Shown here: one piece after another, positions 36,421 through 49,236 of the stretch
How positions within the stretch are numbered: the first letter of the stretch is position 1
Layout: the number at the start of each line of letters is the position of its first letter
Assembly (NCBI RefSeq): GCF_009730915.1
Contig: NC_052475.1
Location: 27,961,016 to 28,025,015 of the forward strand
Length of the DNA: 64,000 bases
Reading direction: 5' to 3'
Source of the DNA: Dioscorea cayenensis subsp. rotundata
Lineage: Eukaryota > Streptophyta > Magnoliopsida > Dioscoreales > Dioscoreaceae
Notes under the pieces: model-generated
Databases searched by the model: none
Seen by the model: the letters and a program-made list of their open reading frames with translations, nothing else
Told to the model about the DNA's origin: nothing
Position numbers and translations under genes: made by a program

Positions 36421-37374
36421 CTGGGCTCGGATTCTTTATTTATACAACCAAACTTAAACTAATTAACTCTTTTCTCTTATAAATAGTCTTACATCTAAAA
36501 ATGAATAAAAAGTTTTCACCCCATTTAATTAGCCTTCTAGGCTCATGCTAGATCATGTATTTTAGCTATACCACAACGATCAAAGGGACATGAAATCTTT
36601 GCACAAAGTGGGCGAAATCGGTTTTTGATTAGTACTTTGCACACCTAATCCCAAACATGAAAGTTTAATCATAATGACTATTTTAATTAGCTGGATTATT
36701 TGCTTTAATTTAGATTTAAATTTCAACATTTTATTTTTGAAAGTTGGTACCTTCAACACCCAAAAGTAAAAGAGAAAGCAAAGGAAAACTCAAACCAAGA
36801 CTCCATTGTACAATATATCTTTTTTAAAAATTTTATTTATTTTACCACAATGTATTGTAAATTGCATATTTAAATTTGTTTTTTTATTTTATTTTTAATT
36901 TTAGAGTTAACAATTATTTTATAAAATTAAAATTTTTAACACCTAGAGATTGAGTAGCAGTTTCAAGTTTGAATGAACTGGTAGATTTGTTGATATATAT
37001 ATATATATATACATAGATATATATTTGTAAATTTTTTTTTTTTTGAGAAAAAAATTTGTGATTAAATGATTATGATAAAATAATTGATCCCCACATAGTT
37101 AGCATTAATTAGAGAGTTAGCTTAATAATGAATAAAATAATAAAATGCCAGAGAGGCTAAAAATATGGTTGCATAAAAATATTTTGTGGTAGGTTTGCTA
37201 AGCATTTAGTATTTTTGTTTCTAACAGAATTGCACTAATACTGATGTATTATAAACAAGACAATACAGTGGATGTTTGTTTATGGTTTTATTTATTTATT
37301 TATTTATTTTTGACAAAGGGAACATCCACATAGTCAAAAATGTGTATTGTAGCTGAAAATGAACATTCAATCCT

Positions 37375-37470
37375 TCACCCTCACCTGAAGACACAGGGCT
37401 CAGATGGCAAGTTCGGGCCCATGCCATAGACCAATTACCATCATTTTGTTACCAGAAAAATTTAAACTTA
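37375..37470. repeat. Diverged copy of the SINE-like repeat seen at 13.7 kb
   Basis: Shares ordered blocks with 13731-13944: CTCAC, CAGGGCTCA, a TTCGGGCCCATGCC segment replacing TTCGAGTCCACGCC, ATTACCA, and GAAAAATTTAAACT. Confidence 0.55.
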
Positions 37471-38338
37471 GGGTAATGAAAATCTCCTACTTCTATATTA
37501 AATAATTAGCTATTTATTTTTGCTCTCCATATAATTTTTATAATTTTATTTTATTTTTATATATATGGTTCTTCATCTTTGAAAAAATACTGATTTAGTT
37601 TTTCTAATGATTTTGTATTAAAATTTGGGGAAAATAATCAGTGAAGCCGAATCTTTCAGTTCTTTATTTTTAATATTCTTTTTGTTTTACAATTTATTTA
37701 TTTAAAAAAAATAAATCATTGCGTTTTTTTTGGTGTGTGTGTTAAGAAAAATAAACCAGTTGAAGCTAAGTGATGTATGTATTATAATGATTCATGAGTT
37801 AAACTTCTTCATTTTCCACTTGACAAGGCCTACCAAACTTTTCCATTCAAGCTTTAGATTCCAGAGGCTTCTCATCAATCCTCATTCAACTTTCTGTTTT
37901 TCATTTCCCAGTCTTAATTTTGTTTAAATAATAACCAAAAGCCAGAATTAGACTCCCCTATATATATATATATATATTTTTTTTATCTGATTTTCCAACT
38001 TTAAATGGTCTAAAATTGAATCTTCCCTGCAGCTCACATGCCTTCACAACACCTGTTCCCTTTCATATTTGCAATGCTGCTTCTCCATCATGCCAACAAT
38101 ATGATTTTAAAGTGATGATATATATAAATTTTCATAATAAATAAAATTTCTAAAATGAATCTTCACAAAAAAAAAGTCTAACTGTGGGAAAATGTTTTTC
38201 CTGTTGCTGCTACTTTGGCACATGGTGACTGCTTTTAGACTAGCACATAATAATATAATATAAGAACTTTAATGAAATTTTCAAGCCTTTGTAAAAAAAA
38301 AAATTTTGAAAATTTCAAGCAAGAACTGTTTTTAAATT

Positions 38339-38340
<2 letters not shown>

Positions 38341-38385
<45 letters not shown>

Positions 38386-38388
38386 TTT
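38341..38388. repeat. (ATTT)12 microsatellite
   Basis: Twelve perfect tandem ATTT units, extended imperfectly by a few bases on the left. Confidence 0.95.
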
Positions 38389-41300
38389 CAAGATGAGTTT
38401 GGAGTTGGTCTAGAATTGAGTTTCAGAATTAAAAAGTTTGAGAGCAATATTGTTTTTGTGAGTGTAGATAATATAATGGATACGGATGGTGGGTTGTGCA
38501 GGTTTTATCGGTCCTTAGTGTGGGCATCAAAAAGCAAAAGCAAGGAACTTTCAAAGCTGAAGGACAACAAAAAGGAAACTCTCTTAGAAAAGCAAAAGCA
38601 TGTTTGCTAGGAAGGAAGGAGGAACTCTAAAGCACATAATTTTATTTTGCACCCTTAAAAAAATTAAATATTTAAATATTTAAATATAAAGAAATGGTTT
38701 TTTTTATTTTTTTACTTTGAGCAATGCAATATTTATTTTCATTGATATTTTAAATTTTATTGGTAATATCCCACTCAAATGATATCATGTATAAAATATT
38801 GGCATGGGATGACATGGCAACATCCATGAGGAGTTCTAACTAGTTTGGTGAATTTACCGGATCCACCTCATCCTGATAGGAGCCTTTTCATTCTCATCAG
38901 GATAATCAGTTCTGTCTATATATATTGTTGTTGTGGTTTTTCTACTACTATAGTGGATTTATTCTATCACCTGTGTTTATATATATATAGATATATATAT
39001 TTATATTCATGTTCTTCTCTTTTCCTGATTTTGTATTTTAATAAATATAGTTTATTCATATTCGTCTATTTGACAAATAATTAGAGTTTCAATATTCAAA
39101 GGCTTATCAAATATTTCTCATTCTCTTTCTCAACCTTTCTTGTTACAAACTCAAACTATGACAACAGCAATCAAGTAACAGTGCATTTAGATTGCCTTTC
39201 AATTCAAGAACATGAAAAACATCTTTAAATAAATTAATAAAAGTTAACCACACGACGATGGCAGACTTGATATTACAAGCTTTTCTCCACTTAATTTGAA
39301 ATTCACACCGACCTAAATATATATCTTGAAAAACAAGAACTCATTACTTTGACATCCAACTATATATATATATTTCCCCTTTAAACTTTGACTTGCTATC
39401 CTTAATTGACAAGCATAATATAATCCTATGAATTATATATATGAAATAGGCTTTCACATTTTGAAAGTTGAATTCCTTATGAACATATATATATATATGA
39501 TAAGATTAGACATAAGGTTTCTTGTGAAACATGAAAGATCACCAACTTAGGGGGCCACCTCCTCCTAAAAAGTTGATCTAAATTATTTGAAACACGCCAA
39601 TGTGGAAATTAATTTCAGAGTCTAGAGAACCTCCATTATGAAATATTTATGTTATCTTTCATATGCTTTGGAACCTCTTTGGAAGAATTAGCTACTTGCA
39701 TGGATCCTAAGAAAAATATGAATGTGTAAGCCTTAATTTCAACGTGTGATTGTATAGTTGGTTTGCTTATAAGACAAAAAAAAAAAACTAAGTATGGTGA
39801 TATATTATAATATGAATGTGTAAGCCTTAATATATATGTTCAGATATTATTTTTTTATATTAATATATGATACTATAATGTTGTTTTATATAGTTATATT
39901 CTAATATGGAGTGAGCACCGTTGGTGTTGCATCCTCCTCTTTTATCTCTCATCTGTTCTTTTTTTTTATTTGTTTGTCTTAGTCGTCTGTTGTTGTTTTC
40001 GGCATTTTTCTTTTTGGAATAAATTAGTGGTTTATCCACTTTTTATCAATATATATATATATATATATGGGGTGAGTACCTCTCTGTGACATTAGTATCA
40101 CTGTTAATTTTCTCTATTCCTAATAATTTATATATTTTGAATTTTGTTGTTATATGTGAATATTAAGCAAGTGTATGTCTCTTTTATATTCACGGTTTGT
40201 TAATCCTTTAATTTTTGTTGGACTTTTTTAATTTGTAATTATTGTTTTCACTGTATAATTAAAGATTTATTTACTTTTTTTAATTTGAAACGGTTATAAT
40301 TACACTAAGCATATGAGCATTATATATAAATGCTTTTATTACTTGGGGTTTATGTTAATGACATCATGATATATATGACAACGGCTAGTTTTAATGGTGA
40401 TTATAATAACATTATACGGATATTTATGAACCGTTAAAATCCCATGAAGCTTTATTAGAATTACTTAGGCATGTTGATGATATGTCACTATTATGTGCCT
40501 CATGTTGATGGTTGGTCCGTTCATAAGGTTCATTTGTCCTATTTATTATTTATATTGTCATCCTATGTGTCGAAGTCTTTGTCATTATACTAAATTATTA
40601 TATTTCCCTTGATTTCATGTCTGTGTATAAATATAAATTTGTAAAAGTACTAATTAATATAAGAAGGACTATTTATCAAATCTCAATCTTGAACTTTTTG
40701 CTTGTAGTTTTTTTAAATCATAGAATGAACAAATCACAATTTTGTTAAAAATGAAAAGAGGATACAAAACAAAAACGCAAAATAAAAAATAAAAAAACAA
40801 AAATAAAAGTAGGAAAACTAAAATAAAACCACCATCAACAATTAGATATCCCTATATGACAGTATTAAAAAGGTCAACTATTGAATAACCCAATGGTATA
40901 ATACAAAGTGTGCAAGAAATCAAAATTTTCTCACGACAATATTCTTTTTGTACTGTGTTCATGCACTGTACACATATATCTAGTACTGTTTTTATACTAT
41001 TCACGGGCTTGGGTGTGGGTTCTCTGTTAGCCAAAAGTGATTTCACCACTTCATGACGGTAAGGCAAGGGAATTTTTCTATAAAATTTGTAAATCATCAT
41101 AACTGATGTATCTCTATACTTATTTGTCCTTTTAACAATCCCTTAAATACAGGACGCTTGTCACCTATTAGTCAAAAACAGTATTAAAATGAATTACAAA
41201 AATCAATTGAATCGGTAGAGTTTTCAAAAGATAAAATTCGTGTAAAAAGACCATTCTTCTACATTTTGGGGACACCAAACAAGATCACCCTCTGAAGCAC

Positions 41301-42028
41301 TAATAATGACATCTAAAGTAAAAATAGAAAAAAATTACTCATTAAAGGGTTATTATCTAGATTAACTTATGCTTACAATTTTGGAATTCAAAGAGTAAGT
41401 AACAAAAGTTTTCTGTTTTTTTTCTTCTTTATATATATATATATATATATATATGATAATTAACTAATTAGTTTCATCCTTTGAAAAACACACAACTAAA
41501 TTCACCATCAAACTTTACTCAAAAATTTCAAAACCAGTGACATATCACCAAAGCATGATTAAGACAAACAATTGGCTAAACATGGTCGTTGATTAGTTAT
41601 TGTTAATTCAATTTATTGCCACTAATTACATGAATAACAAAAATTATACAAATTCATATGTAGAGAATTCCCAAAATCAAAGGAAAAAAAACAATTAATA
41701 CAAAAAATAAGGAACTTTCAACATTGAAATGAAATACATGACAACAACATGAGTCATTTCAGAACTTTGTTTTTGTCTCCTCTATTCCTCTTTAATTTGC
41801 AATGCTTGACCCTCCATTCAATTAATTTGCATCACATAATTAATTTTTTTAAAGTAAATTAACAAAGACTGTCTTGCCCAATGTCTTTGTATCTTTGCCC
41901 ACCATCCAAAGTAGTTGGGACCAAGAACTCAACTTTAATCAATTTTCTCTTAATATCTCTATCCTATTCATTTTTTTCAATTTTTTTTGGTGAAGAAATT
42001 ATAGCAATCAATGACAATGGAATCCTAA

Positions 42029-42424
42029 GGGGCCGTTTGGTTCGTGGTAATGACATATTACCACGTAACGAGATTACCATGGTAATATGAGTGGGAATGT
42101 TATATGGTTGGGAATATTGTGGTAATTTAATATAACCATGTTTGGTTGGAAACTCTTATTACCGGGAATAATTCATTACCGTGTTTGGTTGTCATGGTAA
42201 TCTATTTGTTAAAATATACAAAGTTATAAGATTACCACGGTAATCTAAGATAGACACCAAATTTGGTGGTAATGGGATTACCATTTTCTTGGTAATATTT
42301 ATAAGTTGGTAATGTGATATTACTATCTAGATTACCACTTGTGTAATGCCAAACATGGTAATATTTTCAGATTACCATGTAACACGTGGTAATCTTTCTA
42401 CATTACCGCGAACCAAACGGCCCC
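42029..42424. mobile_element. Tourist-like MITE (PIF/Harbinger)
   Basis: A 396-bp element with near-perfect terminal inverted repeats: GGGGCCGTTTGGTTCGTGGT on the left, and the right end reverse-complements to GGGGCCGTTTGGTTCGCGGT. It is flanked by TAA on both sides (42026-42028 and 42425-42427). The interior repeats GGTAAT/ATTACC motifs in both orientations, so the whole unit can fold. No coding capacity. High arm identity suggests recent activity. Confidence 0.9.
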
Positions 42425-42427
42425 TAA

Positions 42428-45400
42428 GAGTTGGTATATGATTTTGAAGAATAATTTGCATTATTGAATCCTAAAACTTTCACTTTTGTATATAAATTAA
42501 TATATAGTGAATACTATGAAGGTTTGGATATTTTTCCAATTAGATCACCAAGTTTGACCATTTGGATTTTGATTTGAAAACATGTTATCAAAACCATAGA
42601 ATCAGCTGTTTGATTTTGATTATAATATTATGATATTAAGTATAAACTTAATTTTTTTTTCTCTTTGTCAACTATAGAAGGTGCTAGAGGTAGTCAAATA
42701 TAGTGGATCAGACCCAAATTGATCTAGAATGGACTTGGTCTTTTTGATCATCCAACTTGATTCAAAATGGTCTTTTAGTTCATATGTCCATAGGATATAT
42801 GGTTAACAAATTATTAGTTTCCTCATTACCAAGCTTTGACGTATTATTATCTAAAAATAAAAGATTAACAAAAAAAAAGAAGGCTTTGATGAAAATATAT
42901 ACCTCCATGAATCTTAATTAGGTTTCAGTAAGAATAAGATTGATAATGTTATTCGTTTTTATAGTTGCATAGATATGTATGGGAATGCCTTTAATTTATA
43001 TAAAAGGAATTGAAATACAAATACTTGTAATAAATTTACAAAATTAAAATAATTTTTTATTATATTTAATGATATAATCCCTTTTCACTAAGTAACTCTT
43101 AATCTATTGATACCAAAACCTCTACATAAGGTGTCGTCTCTAAGTGATAGGTTCAAAATCTAGTGCATGCAAAGTGAGAGTATAGATGTGTGTTAAAGTA
43201 TATATTCCGCTCATGTGCATGACCATGACATATAATTTATCCATATTTCGTCAAATTATTTTAAATAGTGCCATGATTGAGATCAAATCCAATTATTTAA
43301 TGAGAGTCTCAACACTCCAAAACAAAATTTTGGGTAGTGAATGAATCAATTTAAGATTTTATTAATTCAATTATTTTTTTATCATATAAATACACCAGAT
43401 ATTGTGACATCATTTTATTTATAGTGGTAATATTTCTATCAACTTAATTTTTTTTTTAAATTTGATGAAACTCATTTATTTATATAGATATATAATGGTA
43501 AAAATAATATATATCATTGATTCTAGTAAAGTCACGACTTAACTAAAATTCGTTCACCCTTTAATTCATTTTTGTGACTCTTAAGATAAATAAATTTTTT
43601 TAATGATTGTTTTTTTAGTGTCATTGTTATTTTCTGTTAGTATATTATTCTGTATTGAGCTTTTTTCATCATCAATGGGTTGTGTCCCAGTCTTGTTAGC
43701 TTAACATATTTATTTTTATTTAATTATAATTATTTTTTATTTAATAAAATTATGATTACTCTATTTTATTAAAAAAAAACATAAATGTATTGGATGTTCC
43801 CGTATCATCATAACACTGAAGTAACCTTTTTACAATTTATTTATTTATTTATTGTTTATTTATTTTCACTAAAGCATCAAAGAGAAGAACTTGTGTTGTA
43901 GAAACCTCCATGATTTTTTCCTTTCTTTTCTTAAAATAAAATAAAATAAAACAAAACAAAACATACCATAAGAATGAATTTTCTTGGATGTTATCACTGT
44001 CTTCAAATGAATCACACATTGAATTGAAGGAGTTAATATGTAACTTCCAAATTCATGCACTTACATTTAACGTGTTGCTGTCCATCCCAAATTCACACTC
44101 TATAATTATTATTTCATTCTTTTAATGTATATTCACCATTTTGGTAAATTTACTATGTCTGCCCACTCTTTATTTTGTCCCTTTGTTTTTCAATAATGCC
44201 AGCATCTCCAACCCTACCCACCTTTGGAAATGATAGATTTTTTTTTTATTTATTAAAGTTTTTTTTCACCCCAATTGATTTTTTTTTTGGGTCTTATATC
44301 ACCCTAAATAATTTTTTATTTAATTAAAAATATAATCCATCACTTAAAATATATTAATCAACATAGTTAAAAATCCAATTAAACTGAAGTTAGACTTGAA
44401 TTTTGAAAACAATATCCTTCCTTTTAAATATATATTTTTTAAAAAAGTAAAAGCTAATAGTTTGTCAGTTTTGCACGTCAACCTAGTAGCTTTTGTTGTG
44501 AAATGTAGGACTGGATATAGCAGTACCGCAGCAAAATAAATAAGAATAATGCTGAAAAATAAAGGACACAAAGATATTACGTGGAAAACCCCTAAATAAT
44601 TAGGGTAAAAAACCACGGGTAAGGATAGAAGAAATTCACTAAGTGGGAAAATTTCAGAAGCTACAAACTCTCTCTAATAATAAGGAGAAAACCAGTATCC
44701 TCTCTTATACTAGGAGAATAGACTAACTCTCAAACTATTTTCTCACACTTCTCACCCTTCTTCTCTCTCTCTAACTTCCTCACTCTCACTTGTGTGTCTT
44801 ACAAACCAAGGGCTAGGATCATTTTGATCCAAGGGCTCACAATGATGGGGTAGGTGGCACCTACCCCCAAATAATAAAATATTCCCCCACTAACTCTCTT
44901 CACCTACCACCAAGTCATGACAAAGAAGGAGAAATGACATCCTTGCCCTTCCATGTTGATGAAGAACATAATTGGCATGGGCCAATCAACAATTGGTATG
45001 GGCCAATCAACAGCTTTTTCATTTTACAGTTAAGATCGACCAAAGACAAAGTAATAAGAACTGTATTACCAACATCATTTGTATGAATATATAAAAATAA
45101 ATAGTAAATCTTGGAAGTTATAATTAATAAAAATAAATATATTACCCTAACCAGTAACCACAATAAAATTTAAAATAAATAATATTAATGCATTTTTTAT
45201 TATCACATTATAGTTAAGTGCACCCAGTGTACCCAAGACTTATTTTGATATTCTAATGAAGAAACAAAAAATTCAATTAAAAATAAATAAAATAATTCTG
45301 TTCTCCACCAAATTAAATTATTTAATCCCAGAGCCAATTACCAAAGTCCTTGTCCACCAAATCCATATGATTCACAAAACTTAATTAAAAAAAAAAAAAG

Positions 45401-45655
45401 TAAAAATTAAAAAATTAAAAAATATATAAAAATAGACCTCCTCCTTCAATTTTCAATATTTTTTTTTTAAAATTCCCATTAATTAATTTATTATTAAAAA
45501 TGAGAATACAAAGGGAGAGAGAGAGAGATGAACAGGATTATATGAGCATTAAACTCAACTTAATTACTCTCTTAATTAATCCCAACCCATTATTATTCCA
45601 TATTTCAATTTTTGCTTTTGAAACATCCTACCAAGTTAAGCCACCATCATATTCT
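42428..45655. other. Gene-poor DNA upstream of the MyoB gene
   Basis: AT-rich. It contains the LTR-like segment listed separately. A short tandem pair of GGGCCAATCAAC lies at about 44975-45012. No gene found. Confidence 0.4.
44505..44990. mobile_element. Possible LTR-retrotransposon remnant (solo LTR-like)
   Basis: A stretch more complex than its surroundings, with GGACACAAAGATATTACGTGG followed by an ordered series of non-coding blocks. That phrase resembles a motif I associate with plant Ty1/copia LTRs. Ends and target duplication are not clear. Confidence 0.3.
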
Positions 45656-45690
45656 TTCTTCTTCTTCTTCTTCTTCTTCTTCTTCTTCTC
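45656..45690 (+). repeat. (TTC)n microsatellite in the MyoB leader
   Basis: About eleven TTC units lie some 85 bases upstream of the chosen start codon, within the probable 5' UTR. The frame is open through them, giving an upstream poly-Ser extension that I do not regard as coding. Confidence 0.85.
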
Positions 45691-45773
45691 CATCACTGTC
45701 TTTCCTACCTTTCTCCTTCTCCTCCTTCTTCCAACCTTCACCACTCTCTTCTTCTTCTTCTCTTGTGGTTTTC

Positions 45774-48576
45774 ATGGCGGCCAACAAGTTTGCCACTATG
45801 CTGCACAAGAAGGGCAACAAAATGATATGTATACTTGTATATACTTTGCTGGAATGGACCCTCATCGGTCTCCTCCTTATCAACGCTTTCTTCTCCTTCC
45901 TCATCGCCAAGTTCGCCGCATACTTCGGCCTTAAGCCGCCTTGCATCTTTTGCTCAAGAGTAGACCATGTGTTCGAGCCGGCGGGGAAGCTGTCTTATCG
46001 CCGTCTTCTCTGTGATGATCACGCGGCCGAGATTTCTGGTTTGGGGTTTTGTTCTACCCATCGGAAGCTCGCTGAGGCTAGCGAGATGTGCGAGGATTGC
46101 GCTGCGGCGAGAGGGTCGCCGTCTGGGGCTGATCGTGCGGTGGCGTTGCTTTCTTGGATGAAGAGGAGTGAGGATGGGGAGAAGGATCTGAGGTGCTCTT
46201 GCTGCGATGTGAGCCTTGAGAGTGGGTTCTACTCGCCTTACTTGTTTCTCAAGCCTTCTTGGCCGGCTGCGGTGGAGTGCACCGAGAAGGAGGACTTGAT
46301 CGAGCACCTTGTTGACGATGGTGATTGTGAGGAGATGGATCGTGAGATGGATGAGGAGGAGAAGAAGGATGAGGAGATCTCTTCTTTTGTGAGGATAAAG
46401 GATTCGTCTTTGGAAATGCTTACTGTTGGAATGGACGATGGTTTTGTTGAGGATGAACGGGTGGTTCCCGTGGAGTTGATCGATTCCACGACGTTTGATA
46501 AGACTGATGCTGATTACTGGCCATCTGAATATCAGTTCGTTGTTTGTCATTCGGCTGTTGATGTTGTTCCTAGTGTTTTGGATGCAGAGACTGCTGCTGT
46601 CCCTGAACTGGTTGAAGTTATCAAAGAGTGTTCATCTGTGCCTCCTGCTGAGGTGGTAGATGAGGGATGTTTATCTCAGCATCAGAATGATGTTCCAAGG
46701 ATCACCGAGGTTGTTGGTGTTGGGAATGAGCCTTTTGATTTGGCTAAGGAGTTTGGGGAAATGCAGGACATTGAAGTAGGATCAATTGCAGCTTCAGAGG
46801 ATCTTGGTGAAGCACAAGGTACTTTTTTTTTTTTTCTTTTTTTTTCTTTTCCTTATCTGTTGAGAATTCTAGGTTTGTTTATTAGTGTTATTTAACTTTT
46901 GAGCTTTACTGATTTCTGCAGCATTTGAAGAAGATGATAAAACAATGGATGTTGAGGCTACTTGTGAAATATCAATTGGGAGTGAAATCTGTGACCAGGA
47001 GCAGATTGATCAGGTTCACATTGATGGACAGGCTCATCTTTCAGTGGAAATAGAGAACCAAAGCTCAGAAGTTCTCATTGAAGTGGCTGATAAACGCCAA
47101 GGTACTTGTTCTTTCACTTGTCATAATTGATCAACAGAATATTGAATACTCCTCCGTTACATTATGCCCATTCCTCTGGTCTCATATATAATTGTGACAG
47201 GAGCTGTAATTGAGGTTGAGCAAGTGGAGGCCAGTGAACTGGTGGAAGCTAATGCACGAGATGTTGACCGCCTAAGTATTTGTCCTGAACTCAATAATGA
47301 AGTTGATGAGGAGAGAGCACCTGAGACACCAACCTACATTGAAGGTATCCATGCATTGCACAAAAGGTTTTTGTTCGAGAGGAGAGAATCTGGAACTGAG
47401 TCAATCGATGGAAGTGTTGCTAGTGAAATTGAAGGCAGTGAGCCTCTGACCATAGAACAACTTAAATCAGCACTTAAATCTGAAAGGAAGGCACTGAGTG
47501 CCTTGTACACTGAGCTAGAAGAAGAGAGGAGTGCTTCTGCAATTGCTGCCAATCAAACCATGGCCATGATAACTAGGCTTCAGGAGGAGAAGGCTGCAAT
47601 GCAGATGGAAGCATTACAATACCAGAGGATGATGGAAGAGCAGTCCGAGTATGATCAAGAAGCATTGCAGCTACTGAATGAGCTCATGATGAAGAGGGAG
47701 AAGGAGAAACTAGAGTTAGAGAAGGAGCTGGAAGTTTATCGAAAGAAGGTTCTTCTCTTGGAAGCCAGAGAGAGGAGAAATAATTCCAATACAAGGAGCG
47801 GAACCTCTTCTGCTTCATTGAGTGCAGAGGAAAGTGATGATGTATCTTTGGGATCTAATGAAGGTGATGAGTGTTCCTACCGCCTTCATGAGAGTAATCA
47901 AAACACACCTCTAAATGCTGTTTTGAGTTCTGAAACAGATCAGGATACTACCAAACATCTGATTACACTTGATGAATCCTTGGCTGAATTTGAGGAGGAG
48001 CGAATGTCTATATTAGAGCAACTTAAGGCATTGGAAGAAAAGCTTTTTACTTTGGATGATGAGGCTGTCTTTAATAATGGAGAAGCAATCAAGCATTTAT
48101 CTGAAGAAAATGGACATGGTTTGAATGGCCATCACCCATCTCCATGTGATGATCAAAACGGCCATGTAAACGGTTTCCTAAATGACCTGGATACAGATGA
48201 TAAGCTTCATTGCAAGTGTAGAAGCATTGGTGTCAAGGGAAAGAGGCTTCTCCCTCTCTTTGATGCCATTGATATGGAAAATGAAGATGAGACATGTTCA
48301 AAGGAAGGGGTAACAGATGCTTTGCCTGAATCTCTTTCAAAGTTCTCAGTGGACCGGAAGAAGCTTGCTATTGCAGAGGAGGTTGACAATGTTTATGAAA
48401 GACTGCAAGCTCTTGAGGCTGATAGAGAATTTCTCAAGCACTGTATAAGATCATTAAAAAAAGGAGATAAGGGCATGGATCTTCTTCAAGAAATTTTGCA
48501 ACATCTTCGTGATCTGAGGTCTGTGGAACTTCGAGTAAGGAATGCTGGTGACACCCTTGCTTCACTATCTGCCTAG
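45774..48576 (+). CDS. Myosin-binding (MyoB) protein with GTD-binding/DUF593 domain
   Basis: Three exons give 866 residues: 45774-46818, 46922-47101 and 47201-48576. The N-terminus has one membrane helix (about 17-45), then a conserved cysteine pair (CIFCSRVDHVF) and further Cys motifs (CSTHRK, CEDC, CSCC). A long acidic linker follows. The DUF593 coiled coil (about 490-592) reads EQLKSALKSERKALSALYTE and LQEEKAAMQMEALQYQRMME. A second coiled coil lies near the C-terminus. MyoB proteins bind the globular tail of class XI myosins and mark motile vesicles that drive cytoplasmic streaming; maize FLOURY1 is a related ER protein. The start MAANKFATMLHKKG fits the family; the same frame is open further upstream (poly-Ser), which I take as leader. 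A 3' UTR intron is likely at 48590-49236. Confidence 0.92.
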
Positions 48577-48589
48577 CTGGCATTCGGAG

Positions 48590-49236
48590 GTAATTAATGC
48601 CTTTTTAATTAACCAAATATTGCCCTTGTTAAAATAGCTTCTGCCAGGAAGAATCATATTCTACCTTTCATTTTCCAATGAGCATTGATACATTGATTTT
48701 TCTCTTATATTGGACCAGATACATGGTTCATGAATTTGAGGACAAGATATAGAATACAAACAAGAGTATTGATAATAATATGTAAGCTTATTATTGACTA
48801 AATTAGATCTTAGATTATTTATTTATTTATTTATTTTAAGCAATGCTATATACTAAATTCCACATGTTTTTCACTATATTTGGCTTTTTGTTACAATCCT
48901 AGGGTGTTTGGTGCTCTTTTTTCCAAATCACTACTACACAATTGACTGCCTATTAAATTTCTAAGTTAACCCCAAGGACTTTTTGCCCATTTAAGTTTCA
49001 AATGTACAACATGGCATTAAGATTCAAAATTTTGTTTGTATCTTTTGTGAGGAGAATTATCCTTGCATGTGTATAATAGCTAAATTGACCTCATGGCACC
49101 CTGCCTAGTGGGCAAAAGAGATTAAACCGCCATAGAAGCAGACAACCATTTGTTGTAGCCATGCATTTGTTTGATGTGAATCACCTAGTTTCCAACTGAG
49201 GAATGTTCTGAATGTGCTGCTGCTTTTCTCGGACAG
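48590..49236 (+). other. Probable intron in the MyoB 3' UTR
   Basis: A donor (CGGAG|GTAATT) lies 13 bases after the stop codon and a good acceptor (TTCTCGGACAG) at 49236. The sequence after it (to about 49780) has exon-like composition without a conserved ORF. The junction is closer than 50 bases to the stop, so nonsense-mediated decay would not be expected. Confidence 0.45.

Larger units (their letters stand above)
36421..42025. other. Gene-poor AT-rich DNA
   Basis: Contains a relative of the SINE-like repeat (37375-37470), an (ATTT)12 tract, several TA microsatellites (36989-37010, 37962-37978, 40050-40068, 41432-41453) and T-rich segments ending in runs such as GTGGTTTATCCAC (about 40030) that could be LINE tails. 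No convincing gene. Confidence 0.4.

Noticed and set aside
41432..41453. TA microsatellites as promoter TATA boxes
   Set aside because: Such tracts are scattered in gene-free DNA across the window; only those at sensible distance from a start codon were listed.
45612..45773. Upstream in-frame extension of the MyoB gene with a poly-Ser run
   Set aside because: It is a translation of the TTC microsatellite. Family proteins start at the MAANKF-type Met just before the membrane helix.
45954..46550. 198-residue minus-strand open frame opposite MyoB exon 1
   Set aside because: Antisense to a well-supported coding exon, with arginine-rich low-complexity composition.
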